Assembly (NCBI GenBank): GCA_033725935.1
Contig: MU867082.1
Location: forward strand, 68,465-132,464
Reading direction: 5' to 3'
Source of the DNA: Cladorrhinum sp. PSN259
Lineage: Eukaryota > Ascomycota > Sordariomycetes > Sordariales > Podosporaceae
Length of the DNA stretch: 64,000 nt
This document shows positions 55,684 to 64,000 of this stretch, in pieces. Numbering within the stretch: position 1 is the stretch's first letter; each line of letters opens with the position of its first letter. Under the pieces are notes generated by a model. That model was not told the origin of the DNA and searched no databases. It worked only from the letters and a program-made list of their open reading frames with translations. The translations under genes and the position numbers were made by a program.

Positions 55684-57449
55684 ATGTCATCTCGTAGCGT
55701 TACTACCAGGTCGGGCTCGAAGTCGCCGGCGAACGTTGGGAAACGAAAGCGCGACAATACTTCGACCTCCGCACCCGCAAAAGACGTCGACGTCGACATG
55801 GAGGACACCATCCAGAATGAGTCCAGAGACGCTTCGGCCGAGGAGGGAGATACTACTGCTCCCGAGTCTGTCCATCCAGCAGCTGTTGGACACCCTCCTA
55901 GCAAACGCCAGCGCGGAAATGTCGAGCAGCAGCATCCTGCAGCATCAGCATCTATCGATCCCGGTGAGCCAAGCGACACCACGGAAGCCAGCGTCGATAT
56001 CGCCGAGAGAGTAACCCGCAGCAAGGGAAGCCGGAGGAACACTGCTACTGCTTCGAAGGATGCTTCTCCAAAGGACTCAAACGCCACCGACAATGGAGCA
56101 GGAGGAGAGACGTTCGAAGCTGAAGCTATGGCCCCTCCCCCAATTGGCAAGCTCACCCACCCCCATGGGTACAAGACGAATCCTCCTCCTACTGGCCGGC
56201 CGGTGAGGATATATGCCGATGGCGTTTTTGATCTCTTCCATCTTGGGTTTGTTTTTTGTCTTTTTTCGCCCTCCAATCTCACCCAAACCACTAGCTAACA
56301 ACGAAATTACAGCCACATGCGCCAACTTGAACAAGCCAAAAAAGCTTTCCCTGAAGTTTACCTTATCGTTGGCGTGACGGGCGACGAGGAAACCCACAAA
56401 CGCAAGGGTCTTACAGTTCTCTCCGGCAACGAGCGCGCCGAGACGGTCAGACACTGCAAGTGGGTTGACGGAGTGATTGAGAATTGCCCCTGGATCGTGA
56501 CACCCGAGTTCCTTGAGGAACATCAGATCGACTACGTCGCGCACGATGATATTCCCTACGGAGCTGATGAGGGAGACGACATCTATGCTCCGATCAAGGC
56601 GGCGGGCAAGTTCTTGGTTACTCAACGGACGGAGGGTGTTTCCACGACGGGGATTATTACCAAGTGAGTGACCCCTTTGGGATCTTCACAAAGCGTGTAT
56701 GCTAACAAGTATGGAAAAGGATCGTCCGTGACTACGAGAAATACATTGCCAGACAATTCAAGCGCGGCACTTCGCGACAAGAGTTGAATGTGTCCTGGCT
56801 GAAGAAGAACGAGCTCGAGCTCAAGCGTCACGTTCAGGATCTACGGGATAACATTCGTACTAATTGGGCTACGACGGGCCAGGAGCTGAGCAGGGAGCTG
56901 AAGCAGTTTTGGCCGAGCAGCAGGCCGCAGTCTCCGGCTAGGACGCAGCCACCTGAATATGCCCCCCAGCCTAGCAGTCCGCTCAGCGGGAACAACAACA
57001 ACTCCACAGGGAACAATTCTTCGGTACCCGGTTCGTACTTCCCGCCTCGTAGCCCCACCAGCGCTGCGAGCAACGTAAATGATTTTGTTACGGGGTATAC
57101 GATTGGCTTGATTGGGGGTGTTAGGTCTTGGGTATGTTTTTTTTTTTCACTTCATCTTTTTCTTTGGCTTGGTGATTCGAATTTGAGGTTCAAAAGGTGC
57201 AATTTTGCTGACATGATGAAAAAATAGATGACCAACAAGTCCCGCCGACCAGGAGCTAGAGAAGATGGGAGTCGTCCGGTTAGTGATGATGGGGATGATG
57301 ATTCTGAGGGTGATGATCATAGCAATGGTGCTGAGGGTTCTTCTTCGAAAGAGAGGAGGAGGTCTTCCCAGGGAGGAGGAGTTCAGCAGGCGGGGACGAC
57401 GACGACAACTGAGAAGAAGGAGAAGAGAGTGTCAACTGCTAGTCAGTAG
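55684..57449 (+). CDS. choline-phosphate cytidylyltransferase
   Basis: Exons 55684-56246, 56313-56663, 56720-57131 and 57228-57449 join in frame to 515 residues. It converts phosphocholine and CTP to CDP-choline, the rate-limiting step of the Kennedy pathway for phosphatidylcholine, switching between nucleus or cytosol and membranes. Seen: a disordered, basic N-terminus with KRKRDN and RSKGSRR clusters; the nucleotidyltransferase core with YADGVFDLFHLGH, in which H186 and H189 form the HxGH motif; ERAETVRHCKWVDGVI; and R293TEGVSTTG, the second signature. A membrane-sensing amphipathic helix follows (about 335-375, WLKKNELELKRHVQDLRDNI). The tail is Pro/Ser-rich, then acidic, and ends with basic KKEKRVS. 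Intron 1 interrupts the HxGH codons (HLG|H). Introns 2 and 3 are 56 and 96 nt. Confidence 0.95.
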
Positions 57450-58021
57450 CGGTAGTTAAAGTCTTTTGTAACTTTAATTTGTTTTGTTTTTTTCTTAGTA
57501 AAGGGATTGCAAAGTATATAGTGTATAAGAAGGAGGAAAGTAATTGATTGGTTTTACAGAGGTCAGAGGTGTGTGGAACAAACGAATATGGTTTAAGTTT
57601 AAGGGTGAAAGGTTAAAGGGTGAAGAAAGGGGGTTAAAGGGAAAGATATATATATAAAATACATTCATCAGTTTCTACAGTGACTTTATGTGCATCTAGG
57701 TTCTAGATCCATGGTGCCTAGGAGTTAGGAATTACTTAGGGGGGTTTTGTCCATAAATCAGGCATGGTTTGCAGGAAGATACCCAGATCCGGCAGGATCT
57801 AGTGTCCCGAAACCAGCTAAGCTTAGTTGGGCTATCGGAATGAAGGAGGGTGCATGATTGGCCAGACAAATCGAACATGTAAGTCCTGACATTGGCTATA
57901 CATATCAACCTGTATTCCTCACGAAATTTCTTTTCCCTGCCCACCTGTAAGGTTCACGCAGCGTTCCACCCGGATTAATTAGTTACTTTCTCTGTACCCT
58001 ACTGACTTTCCCATCATCGAT
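57450..58021. other. intergenic between the cytidylyltransferase and the zinc-cluster-like gene
   Basis: AT-rich with purine-rich repeats of GGTGAAAG and GGGTTAAAG types (57600-57650). No supported gene. It contains a 3' UTR and the promoter of the next gene. Confidence 0.45.
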
Positions 58022-60398
58022 ATGAACTCTCAAGTATCCTGGTGCCCTGAGTTTGGAGAGGGAGCGGTTGCGGATCATGATGGATGGGACGCTATTGGCT
58101 TATATTCTACGTCCATAGCTCAGGAAGCCCTATTGCCTTCTGAACCTGTTGATCTCAACATCGACGGCTCGTTCCAGCATCTCAATACAGCAGAGAATGT
58201 CGCGACAATTGACAGTGTTTTCGAGCATCAGCTTTGGTATCACGAGAACAGTGATATCTCCTCTACGATGATGGAGACCAACTGTGATACAGCGGGCAGC
58301 TCTCTCGGGGACAACAGTGGGTTGCATCTGACCGACCCCGCCGAGCAATCGCAGGCTATTATGGTTATGGAATTTGCCCCTTGGGATCAAGACATCGACC
58401 TTGGGCCCTTCACTGATCACGGCCCCCAAAGCTCTCTATTGCATTCTCAAAATTTTCACGATGCCCCTAGAACTCTAGCTCCCTTGCTCTTGGACCATCA
58501 TCCAATATCGCTCGACACAAGAGGTAGGCGTGACACTAGCCTCCCCCATCAGGCGCGAACCAGAATACTGATCAATAGCAAAAAACAGAATCCAGGGCAG
58601 CATCAACTTTCAACGATGGCACGACAACTGCGCAGTTTGTGCCTGAGAGCGGTAGTATCGCACACGGAGGCGTTGAACCAGCCTACAATCAACAGCAACA
58701 CAATCAACTCCATCCACTCTATCATGATGTAGACGTTTCGGCTCCTGCTGAGGAGTCCATAATTTCACAAGAGGTCGCTACGAGCGTACCTACAAGTCAA
58801 TCTCGGTTCCGGCCACTTGTCCCGAAGCAAAATCCGCCCGGTTATGAACCAAGGACCTCCTCTGATGCCGGCGGACGTAAACGCCGCCGTTCCCAGAGCC
58901 CTCGCACTGCCCGCCTCATCTCGAATTCAGGTATCCCGGAAAGTTGTATCGATACATTTTCGATCACGGTTTGCTCGGAAGAGGCACCAATGCGTCGTCA
59001 GAATGCCCCCGCAGCATCGAAGAGGACTAAGAAGAAAGGTAGTGCATGCAAGAGATGTCGAGACGACCGAAAGAAAGTATGTACCTGGCTTTCATGGGTT
59101 CATTTTCCGGGATGCTTAGTTAACTGTTGTATCAGTGCTCGTCTGCGATACCTTGCGAGAGATGCCGGCAGATAGTTCTCGGCCACATGGTCCACCAACG
59201 CGTCAAACGTCTACAATCATCGGTCATCGGATGGACTTGTTACTTCGATTCCGAAATACAGGATCTAAACTTTTTCAGCTATGGTTTGTAGTTTCCCTAA
59301 TTCTGAGACTGTGCAATAATTTAACCTTCCCCCTGTTTAGTTGCCGTGTACGCAATGGACTTGATTTTCAATTGCAGCAATAATCCTGAGATCGAGAAAG
59401 CTACCTTCGACGAAGGAAGGTCACACAATATCAATCACTTTTTGGTGACAGCCCTGTCCGTGATACGGGAAAGGGGTAAACAGACTTTCGCCAGACTTCA
59501 TTTTGATCTAGTTAACCGCATCCTGATTCAATTCTCAGGACTCGAGCCAGACGGCACGCTATGGGTTCAAGTCAATGACGAAGTTCTGGAGGTTTGCTCT
59601 TCTTTCGTCTATTTTATCATCATGGTGCTATATTCTCGCGATATCGCGCCTATCGCGGGTCTCGGTCACCTCACAGTTTTAAGCATGTTCGCCCAGGCAT
59701 CTTACTATTTCTTCGGTGCTATAGCCATAGTCCTCGGCAAAATCCGGAAGGGAAAAAGTATAACACCAGCCTCCCGAATGGTCTTGATTAAGATCCTCAA
59801 CACTATGCCTATAATAGTCGGTCCAATCTTCTCCATGACGCTACATGAAATCATAGCTGAAGCATTAAAGTACTCTGCAAAGCTGTACTCGGAGCATGGA
59901 GTCGGCGGAGAGAATGAGGCGGATCGCATAATCATCAACGCGGCGGAGACGATTGACATTATTCAGCGCTTAGTCTGTTCAGGGGCCTTCAAGCTAGTTC
60001 ACCTCGCGGAAATGACAGCATACTGGTTACAGCGGCTTGGTGCACCTCCTCAGGTTGATTGGTTGGAAGACGAAAGGCTTACTAAATTGAGCACAAAGCC
60101 TCTCCTAACGACGAAGAATCCGCGCAACGCCTTTGAAGAGGCTCGCCTGTTTTATAGGAGGCTGGAAAGATGCCGACAGCTCCGAACGGTTAAGAACAAG
60201 CTAGAGCTGTTGACATCGTTTGACGACGCGAACGTAGACCGGGAGATCACACTCGCCCCTTTCCAAGATTCCCAGCCGGAGTTTGAGTATTCCAGATATG
60301 CAGCAATATCTTCCGTCTACTTGATTTATAAGGTAGAAACAAGGTCGGATGACGAGAGCGGAAGCGATGGTGATGAGATGGAAAGCGATGGTGATTAG
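58022..60398 (+). CDS. zinc-cluster-like protein with extended second half and acidic C-terminal repeat; function unknown
   Basis: Exons 58022-58523, 58589-59076, 59136-59283 and 59341-60398 join in frame to 731 residues. A basic run (KRTKKKGSACKRCRDDRKK) ends with the first half of a Zn(II)2Cys6-like motif: C321, C324, C331, C337, C340 follow the pattern C-x2-C-x6-C-x5-C-x2-C. The sixth Cys (C365, in WTCYFDSEIQDLNFF) is 25 residues after C340 rather than 6-9. A few fungal zinc-cluster proteins have such a longer insertion before a hydrophobic D-L-x-F-F tail, so I infer a DNA-binding regulator. The N-terminus (1-170) is acidic and Gln/His-rich, as in activation domains. The C-terminal 300 residues are helical with hydrophobic segments (SMFAQASYYFFGAIAIVLG) and have no recognised domain. 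The tail is an acidic repeat cut by a TAG; two more in-frame blocks follow. Confidence 0.68.
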
Positions 60399-60503
60399 AT
60401 GGAAAGCGATGATGATGAGATGTAAAGCGATGTGGATGAGATGGAAAGCGACAGTGACAGTGACGGCAGCGAAAGCACTGGCCGTGTTATGCAACAGAAA
60501 TAA
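60363..60503 (+). repeat. acidic-tail minisatellite, interrupted by two in-frame stop codons
   Basis: Imperfect units of GATGAGATGGAAAGCGATGG recur from 60363 onward and encode (S/D)(D/G)DEMESD-type units. In the frame of the preceding gene, the reading meets TAG at 60396-60398 and TAA at 60423-60425, yet otherwise stays open and acidic to a TAA at 60501-60503 (tail ending STGRVMQQK). Confidence 0.85.
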
Positions 60504-61055
60504 TCATTAAAACCATCAATAAAGAGCTCGCTTTAGTACCAACCAGCCATCTATGTTCATTACCATTCTGCGGGCACCGTTTGTGTCATCATACGCCTGA
60601 CAGAAATGGACTGCGGAGGGGGGGACTTCCACGGAATCGACAAATCGAGACGTTGGTGTTCTGGTTTATCACCACCAGGCGAGTGATTTATACAGTCGTC
60701 GGAATTCATCGTCGATAAAGGATAGTAGATTGCGTGTAAGTGGCAGTATATAGCAGGATCATTTGTTCAACACGAAGACCACAGGAATAAAATAAGTTGC
60801 AAAACCCACCCACCCCTGATCTTCCCGCGAAGCAAATGTCTTTGACATCGATTCGCTAATAGCCATAAACCACAAGCAAAAAACTTTATCCTGATTTCGT
60901 TTCTGTTTGATTTGACTATTTCTTGACGAGTGGTCACGTTTTATTCTCTATAAGCTTATATATATTCTCTAGGCTCATATTTTATGCAGGACTGAAGCCT
61001 TGGGAACAGCGTGGTTTGATCAAGTTCAAATTTCAGTTGCCAAATCAAACTCTAA

Positions 61056-61068
61056 CCCCCCCCCCCCC
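61056..61068. repeat. 13-base C homopolymer
   Basis: An uninterrupted run of thirteen C in non-coding DNA. Confidence 0.9.
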
Positions 61069-61281
61069 AAACGTATGGGGTATGGCCTCTGGAACAAAAA
61101 GTGTAGTGCCCCCCCTAAAACTTCTCCTTTCCATAAGGTAGCACCTATGTCCTAAACCGTGTTCCCCTCAATGCCTTGTCCTTCACTATCATTTCCATCA
61201 GCGTGGGACACCGCAGCTGTCATTGCAATTTTGGGTCAGAGTCTAAGGCGATGCCGGGCGACATTGATGGGGCAGGTGTTT

Positions 61282-61428
61282 TTACAAACCTCGCCGCGGC
61301 TGCCAGAACCTGTGCACAATCCATCCAAGGGGAGTGAGGATGGCTGTCAGAAGCAGGATCACCAAACTGATAGTCATCATGTCCGTCCATCCTCCTCCGG
61401 TTTGCAGATTGTTCATCGGAGCCATCAT
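61282..61428 (-). CDS. possible 48-residue single-pass membrane microprotein
   Basis: An ATG at 61428 opens a 49-codon frame that ends with TAA. The translation has a polar N-terminus (MAPMNNLQTGGGWTD), one hydrophobic helix (MTISLVILLLTAILTPLGWI), and a basic Arg/Trp-containing tail (VHRFWQPRRGL), which is the orientation signature of a small membrane protein. I do not recognise it and no upstream exon is evident. It may be chance, or the terminal exon of a spliced gene. Confidence 0.28.
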   Translation of the reverse strand: MMAPMNNLQTGGGWTDMMTISLVILLLTAILTPLGWIVHRFWQPRRGL

Positions 61429-61436
61429 GTAGAGAA

Positions 61437-61458
61437 TGTATGTATGTATGTATGTATG
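61437..61458. repeat. TGTA microsatellite
   Basis: About five copies of the tetranucleotide TGTA, just upstream of the possible microprotein frame on the minus strand. Confidence 0.9.
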
Positions 61459-61690
61459 TGGTTCTCCACTTCGGGAGAGGTTTCGTGTATTATTCAATGA
61501 TTAGGAGAAACCGAAGAGAGGTTCGGGGTCAAAGCTGGAGTTTGTTGAAGTGCCGTGCTAGTATTTTCTTTCTCCTCCATTTTCGAAAGAACAATGTCCT
61601 ATATATTTATAGGTATGCCAGCCCATCACCAGTTTCAAGGCCCAGGCATTATCGCATCGGGGGGATTTGGAGGAGGTACGACATGGCTAT

Positions 61691-61866
61691 GGCTATAGAC
61701 CAATGGCGTTCGATCGGAATCCTTCAATTTGACCGTTGTTGGAAGTGGTCTCGCACATGGGTGATGGCAGCTAACCTGAAGAATAGCTGATGCTACGCTC
61801 AGTTGGCATCGGCTGTGACTATGGACCAATGGCGTTTGATCGGAACCGTCGATTGACCGTTTTGGA
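61691..61866. repeat. imperfect direct repeat of about 50 nt
   Basis: Copies at 61691-61743 and 61816-61866 share GACCAATGGCGTT and GATCGGAA, and close with TTGACCGTT and TTGGA, with several scattered differences and small gaps. The offset is about 124 nt. Confidence 0.8.
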
Positions 61867-61989
61867 GTGTCGGTATAATTTGTATGGGGGCTTATGGGCA
61901 GCATCCACCAGAAGGCTGACGACCAGGCTCATTACTGCAGGGGCATGTGCGTGCATATGTTTATGTGAGCATCAATGAGATTGATGCAA

Positions 61990-62040
61990 TGACAGACAAT
62001 CGAGTATGACAGAAAATCGAGTATGACAGACAATCGAGTA
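61990..62040. repeat. three tandem copies of a 17-nt unit
   Basis: TGACAGACAATCGAGTA is repeated three times head to tail. The middle copy differs at a single base (C to A). Confidence 0.97.
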
Positions 62041-62724
62041 AAATGCTGTCTGGTAATGAACAAACATATTAGTAAAATAATGTTCTCTCTCTCCCTCTCT
62101 CTAGAGGAGAGAGAAGCTACATTTTCTGAGATTATGTACATAGATAGATATTGAGCCCAATATACTAAGCCCCCTAGATATAAACAACTAAATACCTAGT
62201 CTGATGATGAGCGCCAACATGGAAGACACAGTCGGTATCTTTCCAAGCTCAATTGTTTGAACAATCTCATGCTGGACTTCATCTAATTTTAATTTTTTTT
62301 GATGGCAATCACACATCCATCCCAAGTATGTAAATAACATGTTATCACGCTGCTCTTCAACACAACAATGAGCCTCGCAAGATAACAAATGAAGAATTTT
62401 AAATCTTTAAATTTCAGCCGCAATGCAGCGTGCGCTATCTGTCCGGCATCTTGGACATTTCAAGTTTTCTTTCCTGTCAATCTCCCCATCCCAATGTTCA
62501 GAAATCCCAGATCCCATGTGTATGATTTCTTTTCCCCTTAAACCCGACTTCCGACCTTTCATATCAACAAAGCGAAAGAGTATGGCTAATATCATCATCC
62601 TTTCCGTCACCTATTTCTCTCTCTTTCCTTTCTGTTATAGTACCTCCCAGCACTCGGATGTCAACTCCCCTCTATGCACCCAAAAGAAAGCAAACAACGA
62701 CAAACAAGACACAAAATTCCTCAA

Positions 62725-64000
62725 TCAGTCAATCTCCACATCAATGTCCAGGTCCAAAGCCCCAATGATATCATCATCCATCAGCGGCTTATGAATCATA
62801 GGCAAGCCGCTCTTAGCCAGGCTTCGCTGCTGCTCCTGCAGCTTTGCAATATGAGGCAACAAACCGTTGGCAGCAACGGCATCCTTGTTATCCTTCTCTG
62901 CTGTACCGTTCTGAGAAGACCCTTCCTCGCCATCCTTGGCCTTGGGCTTGATCTTCATGGCCTTTGCCCTATCCCTGAGCTGGGCCTTGCGCACGTCCTC
63001 GGCATTGCGCTTGCGATTCTCTGCATTCAGCAGAGCCAACTTCTCTTGCTGAGTGGGACCCCTTGACGCATCATTCTTCTTGAACGCCGAAGCCAGCGAT
63101 GTTCTAAATGCCAGCTTGGGGGTTTCAAGGTTCTCGAGCTTCTCCTGGAGTTTGGCCACCACGTCATCATCCCCATGAGCACGGGCAGCTTCCAGCTTGC
63201 GAGAAAGATCGTCGCGCTCGGTGTTACTGTACTTGGCCATAAGAGAGTTCTGACGCTTGAGCTTTTCAGAGAGCTCCTGCTCGGTCCATTGGCGACGAAC
63301 GAGACGGTTGATGTCTGTGATCTTGTCGACCATGACGTCGCGGGTTGGGATTGTCAAGCCTTCAGAGAGACAAACTTGCTTGTAGCGGTTCCACTCGGCC
63401 TAGAAGATGATGTTAGAATGCGAAAGGAAGAGAGTTGGAGAGTAGGCAAGTGTGCATACATCAGTAAAAGGTCTGTCAGAGCACGTGATAAAGGGCCAGT
63501 CCCGAGAGGCTTTTCCATGTGCAGCCTTGACGTACAAGTCAACGACCATCTGATGCCCGGAGCTATCAGGAATTGCATAAGGTCGACCTTGAGTGAAGCC
63601 TGAAGAGGGAAGATTAGTCTCATGCAAAGACAAGGTGACCATACCGGAATAGGAGAAACAAACCTTTGATGACAGCCATGCGGTAAACATCCTGGCGTGA
63701 GGTCGGATCAGGACCAATGTTGATGCGAACATAGCACCCAGTGAGAGCTTTCTCGACGCCTGGGTAGAAGCAGACTTCGGCAAAGCGACTGCGGCCAACG
63801 CGAATACGCTCAACATCGCGCAGCTCTGCAGGAAGGATCTCCTTGGGCTCAGGCGTTCTAGACTTTTGCCGGGAGTCTCTGCGCCAGTCACGATCACGAT
63901 CACGGTCACCGCCGCGGTCGCTATCGCGATCGTCAACGCTGCGACTGCGGCTGCGACGATCATAAGAGGGGGAACGCTGCTTGCGACGGTCGTTCTCGCG
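62725..64000 (-). CDS. RTF1: Paf1-complex subunit Rtf1 (Plus3 domain), 5' part outside the window
   Basis: Minus-strand exons are 63664 to beyond 64000, then 63460-63599, then 62725-63399 (stop), all joining in frame. The start lies outside the window. Rtf1 belongs to the Paf1 complex, which travels with RNA polymerase II and promotes H2B ubiquitination by Bre1/Rad6. Seen: an Arg/Ser/Asp-rich N-terminal run near the window end, then a Plus3 domain beginning EILPAELRDVERIRVGRSRF and CFYPGVEKALTGCYVRI, followed by MAVIKGFTQGRPYAI and WPFITCSDRPFTDAEWNRYK. A charged coil (ELSEKLKRQNSLMAKYSNTE, then EKLENLETPK) comes next, and the protein ends DIIGALDLDIDVEID. The two introns are 64 and 60 nt. 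The order of domains matches the fungal Rtf1 family. Confidence 0.9.

Larger units (their letters stand above)
60504..62724. other. 2.2 kb intergenic between convergent genes
   Basis: No certain gene. It holds a 13-base C run, a TGTA microsatellite, an imperfect 50-nt direct repeat, a triple 17-nt tandem repeat and one possible small membrane-protein frame on the minus strand. The part nearest Rtf1 (62400-62724) is a T/C-rich 3' flank. Confidence 0.5.

Overview
This is a nuclear segment of a filamentous ascomycete, most likely a sordariomycete and probably of the order Sordariales. The reasons are the short GT-AG introns (mostly 50-90 nt), genes about 2-4 kb apart, long pyrimidine-rich leaders, many CA/GA/TA microsatellites, and a gene set typical of Pezizomycotina (C2H2 plus fungal-specific transcription factor, CFEM-like GPI protein, fungal F-box protein, VTC1, ISWI, Rtf1). 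There is no sign of prokaryotic or organellar DNA. I recognise no intact transposon, tRNA, rRNA or CRISPR array. All assignments come from reading translations and splice sites by eye.

Layout. 1-206: possible 3' end of a membrane-protein gene. 3853-5826 (+): ferric-chelate reductase. 6983-10213 (+): CBM48 (Crp1/Mdg1-like) protein with a very long Ala/Glu/Lys coil. 11383-13554 (+): RNF10/Mag2-like RING protein. 14096-14750 (+): small hydrophilic protein. 15313-15873 (-): CFEM-like GPI protein. 17247-17963 (-): voltage-gated proton channel (Hv family). 19067-19783 (-): HAPSTR1/DUF4588-like protein, divergent from an ISWI chromatin remodeller at 20981-24571 (+). 25900-29409 (+): trifunctional C1-tetrahydrofolate synthase with a mitochondrial presequence and an internal cytosolic-type start. 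29410-37763: an 8.3 kb gene-poor stretch. 37764-41905 (+): C2H2/fungal-specific transcription factor. 44317-46260 (-): AHC1-like zinc-finger protein. 49309-49769 (-): VTC1, divergent from 50643-51281 (+) Tctex-type dynein light chain. 53547-54473 (+): F-box protein. 55684-57449 (+): choline-phosphate cytidylyltransferase. 58022-60398 (+): protein with an extended zinc-cluster-like motif and a nonsense-interrupted acidic tail. 62725-64000 (-): Rtf1, cut by the window end.

Function. Most loci are housekeeping: chromatin and transcription (ISWI, Rtf1, AHC1-like), one-carbon metabolism, phosphatidylcholine synthesis, polyphosphate synthesis (VTC1) and dynein transport. I see no biosynthetic cluster. 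The ferric reductase and the CFEM-like protein could both serve iron acquisition, but they lie 10 kb apart on opposite strands. The least ordinary items are the proton channel with its arginine-poor S4, the dual-start C1-THF synthase, the zinc-cluster-like protein whose acidic repeat runs through two stop codons, and a frame-preserving putative intron in the transcription factor.
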